DNA of 64,000 nucleotides from Euzebya pacifica (GCF_003344865.1 NZ_CP031165.1:5151910-5215909), one strand, 5' to 3'. Numbered from the stretch's first letter, positions 35,912 through 45,049 are shown. Notes: a model not told the origin generated them from the letters alone. Program-made: numbers and translations.

Positions 35912-36807
35912 CAGCTGATCCCTTCCTCTTCACCGATCGTGGAGTCGTCGGCGTCGTCGGGGGTGGTGGTGTCGTCGGCGACCGGCTGGGCCTGGGGTTC
36001 GGCCTGCGGGTCGGTGTCGGCGGGTTCGGCCACGTCGGCGTCGCCCGGCTCCGCCGGCGGTTCGGTGTCGGTGACCGTGCCGGCGTCGTGCTCGGGAGCG
36101 GGGACCTCGTCGGGCGTCTGACCGTTGGGGGCCTGTGCCCCCGCGCCACCGAAGCTGATCACGCCGACGGACCCGGATCCCACGCCGGCGTCGGGCGTCG
36201 GCACGGCACCGTCGTCCTTGGTCGCAAGGCCCAGGCGCTGTCCGGGACCCTCGGGGTCGATCGGGCCGATGCCGGCCAGGCGGTGGCTGGCGGCCTTGAT
36301 GCCGGGGGGAACCATGCCTCGGGTGGGCTGGGGCGGGTTGCCCGCACGGACGGCCTCGACCAGCTCGACGGCGGCGTCGGGGTCGACCCACTCGTAGTTG
36401 AGGTAGTCGACGGTGACGACCGGGGCACCCTCGCAGTTGCCCAGGCACTCGGCGTGCTCGAGGGTGATCCTGCCGTCCTCGGTGGTCTGGTCGTGACCCA
36501 CGCCGAGGTGCTCGCGCAGCCGGTCGTAGGTGGCCTGTCCCCCGCGCACGGCGCAGGAGAAGTTGGTGCACACGCTGACCAGGTGCTCGCCCATGGGCTC
36601 GCGCTTGTACATCGTGTAGAAGGTCGACACGGCGGCGACCTCGGCCTTGGTCAGGTCGAGCAGCTCGGCGCACTCGGCGACGCCGTCATCGCTGACGAAG
36701 CCGTCCTGGTGCTGCACGAGGTGCAGCAGGGGCAGCAGGGCGCTCCGCTTCACGGGGAAGCGGTCGACCAGGGCTTCGGCCTTCGCGCGCAGCTCTGGGG
36801 AGAACAC
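35911..36807 (-). CDS. nuoE: NADH-quinone oxidoreductase subunit E (second complex I), acidic tail
   Basis: A 298-residue subunit. Residues 1-160 form the 24-kDa fold with the [2Fe-2S] N1a ligands in VSVCTNFSC and AECLGNCEGAP. The rest is a Pro/Asp/Glu/Thr-rich tail of about 135 residues that looks disordered. Start is GTG at 36807. Unlike the tight spacing elsewhere in the operon, a 258-bp gap separates it from nuoD, and that gap holds its own promoter with a CRP-like site. Confidence 0.94.
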   Translation of the reverse strand: MFSPELRAKAEALVDRFPVKRSALLPLLHLVQHQDGFVSDDGVAECAELLDLTKAEVAAVSTFYTMYKREPMGEHLVSVCTNFSCAVRGGQATYDRLREHLGVGHDQTTEDGRITLEHAECLGNCEGAPVVTVDYLNYEWVDPDAAVELVEAVRAGNPPQPTRGMVPPGIKAASHRLAGIGPIDPEGPGQRLGLATKDDGAVPTPDAGVGSGSVGVISFGGAGAQAPNGQTPDEVPAPEHDAGTVTDTEPPAEPGDADVAEPADTDPQAEPQAQPVADDTTTPDDADDSTIGEEEGIS

Positions 36808-36940
36808 GACGGTGCCAGGCCTTTCGGAGGTGGGTGACGAGGGGTCCGCGGTTCGGAAGGCGGTGTTTCCGAGGGCAGTGTGCTCAACGTGGGATGACAG
36901 CCCCGGGGGCAGTATTCAATCGCCTCAGCGCGGGTTCCGC

Positions 36941-36980
36941 AGGTTAGCAGCGCGACCCTGCATATGTGAAGCCGTTCACA
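36941..36980 (-). promoter_or_regulatory. Internal promoter before nuoE with CRP/FNR-type site
   Basis: TGTGAAGCCGTTCACA (36965-36980) is an exact TGTGA-N6-TCACA palindrome. A minus-strand -10 box TAACCT (36946 to 36941) lies 18 nt from it. Spacing and flanking bases match the copy upstream of nuoA. The leader to the nuoE GTG is about 125 nt. A cAMP-receptor or FNR-like regulator is the likely ligand. Confidence 0.65.
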
Positions 36981-37065
36981 AGGGCACAGGCGAGGTCAGG
37001 AACCCGCGATCGGCACACCCGGCTGGCGCATCCCCACGGAGGGACGAGCACGAGGCCGAGGGGGA

Positions 37066-38439
37066 CTAGCGGTCGACGCCGCCCATGACGGGGTCGAGGG
37101 AGGCGACGGCAGCGATGACGTCGGCGACCTGCAGCCCGCGAGTGGCCGCGGGGATGGCGCCGATGTGGATGAAGGAGGGTTCGCGGACGTGGACGCGGTA
37201 CGGCTTGTTCGTGCCGCTGGACGTCACGTGGTACCCGAGCTCGCCACGAGGGGACTCCACGGGGACGTAGACGGTGCCCTTCGGCACCTCGAAGCCCTCG
37301 GTCACCAGCTTGAAGTGGTGGATCAGGGCCTCCATCGACTGGCCCATGATCTTGCCGATGTAGGACTTGGCGTTGCCCAGCCCGTCGGGGCCGAGCGCGA
37401 GCTGCGCCGGCCAGGCGACCTTCTTGTCGGCCACCATCACGGGACCGCCGGGCAGCGACTTCAGCGCCTGCTGGACGATCTTGATGGATTCGCGCATCTC
37501 GCGGACGCGGATGAGGAACCGGCCGTAGGCGTCGGCGGTGTCGGTGGTCTGGACCTCGAAGTCGTACTGCTCGATACCGCAGTAGGGGGCGGACTTGCGC
37601 AGGTCGTGGGCGACACCGGCAGAACGAAGGACCGGGCCGGTGATACCCAGGTCGAAGCACTGCTCGGCGGTCAGCACACCGACGCCGACGTTGCGCTCCT
37701 GCCAGATCGGGTTCTCCGTCAGCAGGTCCTCGAGCTCGTCGATCTTGCCGGGGAGCTCGTCGATGACCTCGCTGACCCGGGACACGAAGTCCTCGGGGAC
37801 GTCCTGTGCCAGGCCGCCGGGGCGGATGTAGGCATGGTTCATCCGCAGGCCGGTCACGTACTCGAAGATGTCGAGCAGCGTCTCGCGCTCACGGAAGCCG
37901 TAGATCATCGCCGACAGCGCGCCGAGCTCCATGCCGCCGGTCGCCAGCGCCACCTGGTGGGAGGTGATGCGGTTGATCTCGGTCATGATGACGCGGATCG
38001 CCTGGGCGCGTTCGGGCACGTCGTCGCCGATGCCCAGCAGCTTCTCCACCGCCAGGCAGTAGCCCAGCTCGTTGTGGAGCGGCGCCAGGTAGTCCATGCG
38101 GGTGACGAAGGTGACGCCCTGCACCCAGGGACGGAACTCGGCGTTCTTCTCGATGCCGGTGTGCAGGTAGCCGATGACCGGCTGGTTGTCGACGATCATC
38201 TCGCCGTCCATGGTCAGCAGCATCCGCAGCACGCCGTGTGTGGACGGGTGCTGCGGTCCCATGTTGATGACCATGAGGTCGTCCTCGACGGCGTCGGGCA
38301 GGTTCTGCCACTCGCCGGAGCCGGCGACGGTGAACTCACCGTCGACGGGCTCGAGGGTTGCCTGGGAGGCGGAGCGCTCGGGGACGATGTCGCTGGTCTC
38401 GTCGGCCCACGCGCCGGCCTGGGGGTCCTGGTCAGCCAT
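37066..38439 (-). CDS. nuoD: NADH-quinone oxidoreductase subunit D (second complex I)
   Basis: A 457-residue 49-kDa subunit. It has the quinone-site motif [15 protein letters not shown] (near residue 60), [10 protein letters not shown] and a C-terminal [10 protein letters not shown]. The N-terminal extension of about 50 residues is acidic. The ATG at 38439 overlaps the nuoC stop by one base. Confidence 0.96.
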   Translation of the reverse strand: MADQDPQAGAWADETSDIVPERSASQATLEPVDGEFTVAGSGEWQNLPDAVEDDLMVINMGPQHPSTHGVLRMLLTMDGEMIVDNQPVIGYLHTGIEKNAEFRPWVQGVTFVTRMDYLAPLHNELGYCLAVEKLLGIGDDVPERAQAIRVIMTEINRITSHQVALATGGMELGALSAMIYGFRERETLLDIFEYVTGLRMNHAYIRPGGLAQDVPEDFVSRVSEVIDELPGKIDELEDLLTENPIWQERNVGVGVLTAEQCFDLGITGPVLRSAGVAHDLRKSAPYCGIEQYDFEVQTTDTADAYGRFLIRVREMRESIKIVQQALKSLPGGPVMVADKKVAWPAQLALGPDGLGNAKSYIGKIMGQSMEALIHHFKLVTEGFEVPKGTVYVPVESPRGELGYHVTSSGTNKPYRVHVREPSFIHIGAIPAATRGLQVADVIAAVASLDPVMGGVDR

Positions 38440-39080
38440 CAGTAATCACGCTCGTCGGGGGGCGACACGGTGTGGCCCTTGTACATGACCTCCACGCCAC
38501 CCAGGGGGTAGTCCTTGCGGTGGGGATGCCCGTCCCAGTCGTCGGGCATCATGATGCGGGTCAACGCGGGGTGGCCGGTGAACTCCACGCCCATCAGGTC
38601 GTAGACCTCGCGCTCGAGGAAGTTGGCCGAGGAGTACTGCGGCGTGGCGCTGGCCACCACCGGGTTGTCGTCGGGCAGCGAGACGCGCAGGCGGAACCAG
38701 TGGGACTTGCTGACCGAGCGGAGGATCCAGGACACGTCGATGTGGCCGGAGTCCTCGACCTCGGTGTAGGTCGGCCAGCCGGTGGTCTCCTGGCTGTTGA
38801 CCTCCGCCGCCCCGGCGGGCCAGTGCACCGCGGAGACGTCCGACAGCAGCTCGCACGCCGCGACCGGGTCGGCCTTGCAGAAGGCCAGGACCTGCGGCAC
38901 GTGCTCGGCGGTGGTCTCCAGCGTCAGCTCGCCGCGGAACGCCGTGGCGGTGACGCCGTCGAGGTTGGCGACCAGGTGGTCGCGCAGCGCCGCGAGGCCG
39001 TCGCTCAGGGCGTCCACCTCGTCGGGCAGCTGCCGGTCGTCGGGGATCTCGGCTTCGGGGGTGTGGGTGGTGTCGCTCAT
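38439..39080 (-). CDS. nuoC: NADH-quinone oxidoreductase subunit C (second complex I)
   Basis: A 213-residue 30-kDa subunit of normal length, with [24 protein letters not shown] and [14 protein letters not shown] near the end. It lacks the very long tail of the first operon's NuoC. It starts 6 bp before the nuoB stop region in transcription order, with ATG at 39080. Confidence 0.95.
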   Translation of the reverse strand: MSDTTHTPEAEIPDDRQLPDEVDALSDGLAALRDHLVANLDGVTATAFRGELTLETTAEHVPQVLAFCKADPVAACELLSDVSAVHWPAGAAEVNSQETTGWPTYTEVEDSGHIDVSWILRSVSKSHWFRLRVSLPDDNPVVASATPQYSSANFLEREVYDLMGVEFTGHPALTRIMMPDDWDGHPHRKDYPLGGVEVMYKGHTVSPPDERDY

Positions 39081-39086
39081 CGGTCC

Positions 39087-39794
39087 CTACCTGGCCCAGG
39101 AGCTGCCGGGCTTGCCCGCAGCGATTTGTTCCTGCCGCCGCTGGACGCCTTCGGCCTTGGTGTGGCCGCCGCCGGCGACGGTCTCCTTGGGCATGATCCG
39201 GTGCAGCGCGGGGGCGGTCATGTCGGGCGATCCGGTGACGCGACCGGGGTCCTCGATGGTCTCGCCATCGACCCAGCCGGTGCGCTTGCGGAAGTCCGCC
39301 ATCGACTCGCCCTTGCGGGGACGCTCGACGAGCTGCTCGTTGCGGATCTTCTCGTGCAGCTTGAGGATGCCGTCCATCAGCAGCTCGGGACGCGGCGGGC
39401 AGCCCGGCACGTACATGTCGACCGGGATGATGTGGTCGACGCCCTGCACGATGGCGTAGTTGTTGAACATGCCGCCCGAGGACGCGCAGACGCCCATGGA
39501 GATGACCCACTTGGGGTCCGCCATCTGGTCGTAGAGGTTGCGCACGATCGGGGCCATCTTCTGGCTCACGCGACCGGCCACGATCATCAGATCGGCCTGG
39601 CGCGGAGAGGCACGGAAGACCTCCATGCCGAAGCGGGCCAGGTCGTAGTGGGCGGCACCGGTCGACATCATCTCGATGGCGCAGCAGGCAAGGCCGAAGG
39701 TGGCGGGGAACAGCGACCCTGCGCGGGCGATGCCCAGCAGCTTCTCGGCGCTGGTCAGCAGGATGCCGTCGGGCAGACGGGACTCTATGCCCAT
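39087..39794 (-). CDS. nuoB: NADH-quinone oxidoreductase subunit B (second complex I)
   Basis: A 235-residue N2-cluster subunit. Cys 37 and 38 lie in [11 protein letters not shown], then come the cysteines of [11 protein letters not shown] and [12 protein letters not shown]-terminal extension of about 75 residues is basic and absent from the other NuoB. The ATG at 39794 lies 4 bp after the nuoA stop; upstream codons in the frame cover nuoA and are not used. Confidence 0.95.
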   Translation of the reverse strand: MGIESRLPDGILLTSAEKLLGIARAGSLFPATFGLACCAIEMMSTGAAHYDLARFGMEVFRASPRQADLMIVAGRVSQKMAPIVRNLYDQMADPKWVISMGVCASSGGMFNNYAIVQGVDHIIPVDMYVPGCPPRPELLMDGILKLHEKIRNEQLVERPRKGESMADFRKRTGWVDGETIEDPGRVTGSPDMTAPALHRIMPKETVAGGGHTKAEGVQRRQEQIAAGKPGSSWAR

Positions 39795-39798
39795 GTGA

Positions 39799-40164
39799 TC
39801 ACTCCCAGTCCAGGCCGCCCTTGCGGACGACGTAGTAGTAGGACTCCAGCAGCAGGGCGATGAACACGCCCATGGTTGCCAGGCCGTACCACGACAGCTC
39901 CGCCAGGACCGTGGCCCACGGGTAGAGGAAGACCGCCTCGACATCGAAGATGATGAAGAGCATCGCGATCAGGTAGAACTTCACCGGAAACCGCTGGCCG
40001 GCGATGGCCGTCTCGGGCTCGGGGATGATGCCGGACTCGTAGGGCGCTTCCTTCGCCGGGCTCGGGTTCTTCGGCCCGAGCTTGGCCGACACCAACACGG
40101 ACGCGACCACGAACAGCGTGGCGACAGCGAAGAGCAGCACGATGGGCAGGTACTCGACCAGCAC
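39799..40164 (-). CDS. nuoA: NADH-quinone oxidoreductase subunit A (second complex I)
   Basis: A 121-residue, three-helix subunit with [23 protein letters not shown] and [17 protein letters not shown]. It is the first gene of the 14-subunit operon. Start is GTG at 40164, with GGAGG about 20 nt upstream and no closer ribosome site, so the true start could be debated. Confidence 0.94.
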   Translation of the reverse strand: MLVEYLPIVLLFAVATLFVVASVLVSAKLGPKNPSPAKEAPYESGIIPEPETAIAGQRFPVKFYLIAMLFIIFDVEAVFLYPWATVLAELSWYGLATMGVFIALLLESYYYVVRKGGLDWE

Positions 40165-40233
40165 GGGTGGTGACCTTCTTCCTTGGAGGTGGGGGCGAGG
40201 GGTCCGGATCCGCCACGGGGCGACACCATTGAA

Positions 40234-40254
40234 GCGCCTCCGTACGGGAGGCGC
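40234..40254. promoter_or_regulatory. Palindrome next to the -10 box of nuoA (possible second operator)
   Basis: GCGCCTCC (40234-40241) and GGAGGCGC (40247-40254) are perfect 8-bp arms with 5 nt between. They cover the expected transcription start of the nuoA promoter. The duplicate promoter at 36941 has diverged here and lost the palindrome. Confidence 0.4.
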
Positions 40255-40294
40255 AGGTTAGCAGCCGCCGCGAGGGCATGTGAAGTCGTTCACA
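40255..40294 (-). promoter_or_regulatory. nuoA: Promoter of the second nuo operon with CRP/FNR-type site
   Basis: TGTGAAGTCGTTCACA (40279-40294) is an exact TGTGA-N6-TCACA palindrome. The -10 box TAACCT reads on the minus strand from 40260 to 40255, leaving 18 nt between, the same distance as at nuoE. The site centre is about 39 bp upstream of the inferred start, near the class II activator position. The site is also about 105 bp upstream of the MFS gene on the other strand. Confidence 0.65.
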
Positions 40295-40386
40295 AGTGCA
40301 CGACGCGGGTTCTCGTGGGGATCCGCGGCCGAGGCGACCCGGTCCGCCGGGCACGGCCGACCGGTCCGGCCGTCACCCCTCGCCGG

Positions 40387-40392
40387 TACGCT
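40387..40392 (+). promoter_or_regulatory. Candidate -10 box (TACGCT)
   Basis: TACGCT ends 6 nt before the ATG at 40399, with no ribosome site between. Leaderless pattern. Confidence 0.4.
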
Positions 40393-40398
40393 TCCGCC

Positions 40399-41853
40399 AT
40401 GAGCTCCTCCGCCCCGCCGACCGGTCCCTCGTGGGACGGTTCGACGGACGGAGTCGAGCCACCGGAGGGCAACGGTTTCGGCCCCTACGGCCCCGGCGGC
40501 GACATGCTCCTGCCGTCGGAGGAGGACCGGGCCAAGCGCCAGCAGAAGGCCGGACGGCGTGTGGCCCGGGCGACCGGCAAGGCCGTCGTGACCCGGGTGC
40601 AGGACATGTTCTCCGCCGGCGGACCGGCGTTCAACAAGCTGGCCAACGCCCATGCCGCGTCCACTGCGGGCGACACCCTGATCGCCATCGCACTGGCCAA
40701 CACGCTGTTCTTCTCCGTGCCCTCGAGCGAGGCGCGGGGCAACGTCGCGTTGTACCTGCTGATCACCGTCGCTCCGTTCGCGGTGATCGGACCGGTACTC
40801 GGGTGGGTGATGGACCGGCCCGGGGCCGAGCGGTTCACGCTGGTTGCCTCCTCCCTCCTCCGCCTCGTGGCCGCGATCGGGCTGGTGTTCGAAGCCGACT
40901 CGTTCTGGCTGTTCCCCCTGGCGTTCGTGCTCATGGTGCTCTCGCGCGTCCACGGCATCAGCCGGTCGGCCCTGCTGCCGATGGCGCTGACCAACGCGGT
41001 GGCGCTCGTGACCGCCAACGCCCGGCTGGCGCAGGTGGGCGTGTTCGCCGGCGGCCTGATCGCCCCGATCGGTGCCGGGCTGGCTGCGTTCGGCCCCGCC
41101 CCGGTGCTGATCGCGGCGAGCGTGCTCTTCGGGGTCGCCGTGTGGCAGTCGATGGCCCTGCCCGACGTCACGGGCGCACCCCCTCGCCGACCGATCATCG
41201 CCTCGGAGATGATCGTGCCGCTGGACCCCGACGCGCCACCGGGTCCCGACGTGGAGGAGGACGCGGACGACGAGCAGGAGCTCGAGGACACCCCGGAGGA
41301 CCACCCCGCAAGCGACGCCCAGCTGCGGCTGGCCCGGTTCGCGACCGCGGTGGTGCGCCTGCTGAACGGCTTCCTCGTCCTGGTGCTGGCCTTCGCCTTC
41401 CGGGACGTCGACGCCCCGCTCGCCGACTTCGGTGCCGTGCTCGGTGCCGCTGGCGGCGGGTACGCCCTCGCGTCGTTCGCCGCCCCACGACTGGAACGGG
41501 CGCTGCGGGAGGAACCCATGGTGGTCGCCGCGCTGGCGGTAGAGGCCGCCGCCGCCTTCATCGCCGGGCAGTTCTTCGGCCTGCCGGCGGCCATCTTCCT
41601 TGCGCTGGCGGCCGGCTACGCCTGGGGAACCGCCAAGTTCGCCTTCGACGGCTTGCTGCAGGCCACCCTCCCCCAGTCCCTGCGCGGCCGTGCGTTCACC
41701 AAGTCCGAGACGGTCTTCCAGGTGGCATGGGTCATCGGTGCGGTCATCCCCACCGGACTGACGATCGACATCCGCATCGGGCTGGTCATCGCCGGCTGCG
41801 TCGCCCTGCTGGCCCAGACCCTCTACGTCTCGCGCCTCCTCCAGCGCATCTGA
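40399..41853 (+). CDS. MFS-type transporter
   Basis: A 484-residue protein with a polar N-terminus of about 75 residues, then roughly 12 hydrophobic helices split by a long acidic cytoplasmic loop in the middle (about residues 275-305). AGDTLIAIALANTLFF, GPVLGWVMDRPG (the MFS loop 2-3 motif) and SRVHGISRSALLPMAL resemble multidrug or macrolide-type MFS exporters. The substrate is unknown. I chose ATG at 40399 because TACGCT lies just upstream; the frame is open to 40183, but that stretch covers the nuo promoter. Confidence 0.8.
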   Translation: MSSSAPPTGPSWDGSTDGVEPPEGNGFGPYGPGGDMLLPSEEDRAKRQQKAGRRVARATGKAVVTRVQDMFSAGGPAFNKLANAHAASTAGDTLIAIALANTLFFSVPSSEARGNVALYLLITVAPFAVIGPVLGWVMDRPGAERFTLVASSLLRLVAAIGLVFEADSFWLFPLAFVLMVLSRVHGISRSALLPMALTNAVALVTANARLAQVGVFAGGLIAPIGAGLAAFGPAPVLIAASVLFGVAVWQSMALPDVTGAPPRRPIIASEMIVPLDPDAPPGPDVEEDADDEQELEDTPEDHPASDAQLRLARFATAVVRLLNGFLVLVLAFAFRDVDAPLADFGAVLGAAGGGYALASFAAPRLERALREEPMVVAALAVEAAAAFIAGQFFGLPAAIFLALAAGYAWGTAKFAFDGLLQATLPQSLRGRAFTKSETVFQVAWVIGAVIPTGLTIDIRIGLVIAGCVALLAQTLYVSRLLQRI

Positions 41854-41891
41854 TCCCGGGGGCCTTGCGTTCCACCTGCGGTCGCTGCAAA

Positions 41892-41901
41892 ATGCATGCA
41901 T
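41892..41901. promoter_or_regulatory. ATGCATGCAT palindrome over the antitoxin start (possible operator)
   Basis: A 10-bp perfect palindrome overlaps the first bases of the antitoxin ATG (41900). A CAAAAT -10-like hexamer ends at 41893. Autoregulation at such a site is typical for toxin-antitoxin operons. Confidence 0.3.
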
Positions 41902-42133
41902 GCCGTCGATCACCATACGGGACGTACCCGAGGACGCTCGCAACGAGCTGGCGGCTCGGGCTGCCTCGAGCGGACGATCGCTGCAGGAGTACCTGCTGGC
42001 GCAGCTCATCGAGCTCGCCCGCCGGCCATCCCCTGACGTGCTGATGGCCAGGGTGCGCGAACGCAAACGGGTGACGGGCAGCACGCTGGAACCCGACGTC
42101 ATCCTCTCCCACCGGGATGCGGACAGGCGGTGA
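41900..42133 (+). CDS. VapB/FitA-type antitoxin
   Basis: A 77-residue ribbon-helix-helix protein. PSITIRDVPEDARNELAARA is the beta-strand and first helix of FitA/VapB DNA-binding domains, and SGRSLQEYLLAQLIELA is the second helix. The C-terminal part should wrap the toxin. It overlaps the toxin gene by 4 bp (GTGA), so the two are coupled. No ribosome site is seen; a leaderless start is plausible. Confidence 0.85.
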   Translation: MPSITIRDVPEDARNELAARAASSGRSLQEYLLAQLIELARRPSPDVLMARVRERKRVTGSTLEPDVILSHRDADRR

Positions 42134-42531
42134 CCGCGGTGCCGGACGCCAGCGTCGTCGTGGCTGCGCTCGTGGATGGCGGCCCGGTTGGCGCCTGGGC
42201 AGAGTCGGTCCTGGCCGACAACCAGCTGGCCGCCCCCCACCTGCTGCTGGTCGAGGTCGCCAACATCCTCCGACGGACCAGCCTCGCCGCACAGCTGTCG
42301 CAGGATGCCGCAGACCTGGCCCACGCTGACCTGCTGGATCTCCGCGTGGCCCTGTTCGACTACGAGACCGTCGCCGACCGCATCTGGCAGCTGCGTCACA
42401 ACGTCACCACGTACGACGCCTGGTATGTCGCCGTCGCCGAGCGGCTCGACGCCCCACTCGTCACCCTGGACCGCCGACTCAGCACCGCGGCAGGACCGAC
42501 CTGCACCTTCGTTCTGCCGCCAGCGGCCTGA
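42130..42531 (+). CDS. VapC-type PIN-domain toxin
   Basis: A 133-residue PIN-domain ribonuclease. Acidic metal-binding residues are Asp6 (VPDASVVV), Glu42 (LLVEVANIL), Asp96 (TTYDAWYVAVAE) and Asp114 (VTLDRRL). VapC enzymes cut specific tRNAs or rRNA when released from the antitoxin. Start is GTG at 42130. A free-standing module between the MFS gene and the CWB2 surface-protein gene. Confidence 0.88.
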   Translation: MTAVPDASVVVAALVDGGPVGAWAESVLADNQLAAPHLLLVEVANILRRTSLAAQLSQDAADLAHADLLDLRVALFDYETVADRIWQLRHNVTTYDAWYVAVAERLDAPLVTLDRRLSTAAGPTCTFVLPPAA

Positions 42532-42708
42532 TCCAGCCGGCTTACGTGTCGGTCGGGCACTGTCCGGACGTGGCATACGGCCACCCGTCCGCGGGACGTC
42601 TCCTCCTGTGACGGCGCACGGTCTGCAGTCACATCGACGATCGGCGCCGGCCCGGCGGGCCCATGGCCCTGCCGACCCCCAACTCCCGAGCAAGAGGAGC
42701 ATCACCGC

Positions 42709-44988
42709 ATGTCCATCTCTGCCACCTACCGACGGATCACGGGCGTCCTCGCCCTGCTGGTCCTGACCGCGTTGTTGCCGCTCACCGCGGCAAGCGCACA
42801 GGACGAGCGCACCGTCGTCGACCTCGACCTCGTCGCCGACGACGTCTCCGACCCCGTCGAGACCTCGATCCTGTACAGCCGCCAGACCTTCGGCTCCGCC
42901 GAGCAGGCCCTTGTCGCCACCTCCTTCGACGGTGCCGACGCGCTGGCCTCGGGCTCGCTGCAGTCCGGCGTCGGCGAGGCCGCCGCCACCGACACCGAGG
43001 GCACCGCCGTCACCGGCCGTCCGCTGCTGTTCGTCGACCCGACCGCAGGCCCCGAGCAGGCGCTCTTCGACGAGCTGTCCCGCCTCGGCGTCACCTCGAT
43101 CATCCTGCTGGGTGGCGAGAGCGCCGTTCCGCCCGCCGTCGCCGACGCCTTCGAGGAGGCAGGGTTCGCTGACGTCCAGCGCATGGGCGGCACCACCCGT
43201 GTCGCCACCGCCAGCCTCGTCGCCGAGTACGTGCTGGCCAACAGCGACACCACCACGGCCTACCTCTCCCGTGCGTTCGGCACGGCCGAGGACACCGACA
43301 CCGCGTACGCCGACTCCTCCGCGCTCGGCGGATGGGCCGCGTCGACCGGCAACCCGATCCTCCTGACGGCCACCGAGAGCCTGTCCCTGGAGACCTCACT
43401 GCTGCTGCAGCAGGGCGACATCGAACGCGTCGAGATCGTCGGCGGCCCCGAAGCCGTCAGCGACGACGTCGAGCAGGCGCTGGTCGACATGGGCCTGGAG
43501 GTCAACCGGACCGAGGGCGACACCCGTGACCAGACCGCCGTGGCCATCGCTGACGCCCGCGGCGCCGCCGACGCCGGCGATGCACCCCGCGTGATCGTGA
43601 CCGAGGGCTTCGCCGAGGACTTCTTCGTCAACGCCTTCGCCGCAGCCGCCCACTCGGGCCTGGCCGACGCCCCGATCCTGCTGACCAACGGTGACGACCT
43701 GTCGCCCGCCACCGCCACCTACCTCGAGGGCGCCGCGTTCGCGATCGCCGACTCCGGGCTGGTCGGCATCTGCGGTACGGACCTGTCCGCCACCCTGTGC
43801 ACCGACGTTGCGACCGCCCTGGACGCCACGGTCACCACCGTGACCCTCGACACCGACCCGACCGACCCCGGCACCGCCGAGCAGGTCGGTGACCTCGCCG
43901 TGACCCCGCAGGAGGAGACCACCACCCAGGTCGCCATCGACGAGGATCGTACGGGCGAGGCCGACGACGCCATCACCTTCACCGCCACCGACCTCGACCC
44001 GGAGACCAACTACCGGGTGACCCTGGTCGTGGCCGACAACGTCACCATCGACGGCGAGGACGCCACGTTCGCCGACGCCGACGACTCGACCCCCGACACC
44101 GAGGAGGACGACGGCCTGGGCAACGGCCAGGCCGACGCCGGTGCCTCGGAGGAGATCGCCCTGATCACCGCGGTCAACGGCGAAGCGCTGGAGACCCCGG
44201 CCAAGACCACCCCGGCCACCGATGACGACCCGGCGGAGCCGCCCGCCCACCAGCCCGACGAGGACGGCACCCTGACCGTCACCGTCGACGGTGTGGAGGA
44301 CTCCAACGGTGGCACCGTGTACGCCGTCGTGTACGTCAACGGTGGCGAGTCCACCTTCCTGGAGGTCGACGAGGACGGCGCCCCGACCGAGGCCTACGGC
44401 GTCTCCGGCGCCTTCACCCTGGACCCGGTCGTCGGTGACCTCGACGTCGCCGACCACGACCCCGTCACCGTCACCGTCGACAGCGTGACCGGCACCGACG
44501 CCGAGGGCGACGAGCGGACCTACACCGTGACTGGCCTCGACGACGACACCGCCTACCGCATCACCCTGGTGCCCGGCGACAACATCACCTTCACCGAGGG
44601 CGACGACGAGGCCACGTTCGTCGAGGCCGTCGGTGAGGACGAGGAGCCCAACGGCCTGGCCGACTCCGCCGGTGCCGAGTCCGTCGCCACGATCGTGGAG
44701 GTCAACGGCGAGGCCGTGGCCGAGGAGGAGCAGGGCCGCACCGTGCCTGCCGGCGACGACGACCCCTCCGACCCCTCCGGCATCTTCCCGGTCGACGGCG
44801 TGATCACCTTCACCATCGACGGTGTCGACTCCGCGATCCTGCCGACCCCCAACCCCGGCGGCACGATCCGTCCGGTCGTCTACGTCAACGGTGGCGAGTC
44901 GACCTTCCTCGAGATCGACGAGGACGGGGCACCCACCGAGGTCTACGGCGTCGGTGGTGCCTTCACCACCTCGCCGTTCCCCGGCTAG
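42709..44988 (+). CDS. Secreted CWB2 surface protein with two novel acidic tandem domains
   Basis: A 759-residue protein with a signal peptide (ITGVLALLVLTALLPLTAASAQ). Residues about 60-380 contain three CWB2-like repeats with ILLGGESAVP, VEIVGGPEAVS and ICGTDLSATL marks. Residues 420-577 and 602-759 are two related acidic repeats of about 155 residues. Each starts with a D-x-(E/D)-T-x-YR-(V/I)-TLV strand, passes through an NGxAD region, and ends YVNGGESTFLE(V/I)DEDGAPTE. These repeats match no domain I know. Very low pI and many Asp-x-Asp patterns suggest calcium binding or a salt-adapted surface. A ribosome site AGAGGAG lies 9 nt upstream. The 177-bp gap before it has no obvious promoter. 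Confidence 0.85.
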   Translation: MSISATYRRITGVLALLVLTALLPLTAASAQDERTVVDLDLVADDVSDPVETSILYSRQTFGSAEQALVATSFDGADALASGSLQSGVGEAAATDTEGTAVTGRPLLFVDPTAGPEQALFDELSRLGVTSIILLGGESAVPPAVADAFEEAGFADVQRMGGTTRVATASLVAEYVLANSDTTTAYLSRAFGTAEDTDTAYADSSALGGWAASTGNPILLTATESLSLETSLLLQQGDIERVEIVGGPEAVSDDVEQALVDMGLEVNRTEGDTRDQTAVAIADARGAADAGDAPRVIVTEGFAEDFFVNAFAAAAHSGLADAPILLTNGDDLSPATATYLEGAAFAIADSGLVGICGTDLSATLCTDVATALDATVTTVTLDTDPTDPGTAEQVGDLAVTPQEETTTQVAIDEDRTGEADDAITFTATDLDPETNYRVTLVVADNVTIDGEDATFADADDSTPDTEEDDGLGNGQADAGASEEIALITAVNGEALETPAKTTPATDDDPAEPPAHQPDEDGTLTVTVDGVEDSNGGTVYAVVYVNGGESTFLEVDEDGAPTEAYGVSGAFTLDPVVGDLDVADHDPVTVTVDSVTGTDAEGDERTYTVTGLDDDTAYRITLVPGDNITFTEGDDEATFVEAVGEDEEPNGLADSAGAESVATIVEVNGEAVAEEEQGRTVPAGDDDPSDPSGIFPVDGVITFTIDGVDSAILPTPNPGGTIRPVVYVNGGESTFLEIDEDGAPTEVYGVGGAFTTSPFPG

Positions 44989-45004
44989 CCACGAACCCTC
45001 GAGT

Positions 45005-45049
45005 GCCGACGGCCCCCTCGCCCCTGCGGTGAGGGGGCCGTCGGCCTTT
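45005..45049 (+). terminator. Strong intrinsic terminator
   Basis: Perfect 15-bp arms GCCGACGGCCCCCTC (45005-45019) and 45031-45045, followed by CTTT. It lies 16 bp past the CWB2 gene stop. Confidence 0.85.

Noticed and set aside
42607-42635. TGTGAC and GTCACA upstream of the CWB2 surface protein as a CRP site
   Set aside because: Half-sites are 15-17 bp apart instead of 6, and no -10 box is placed accordingly.
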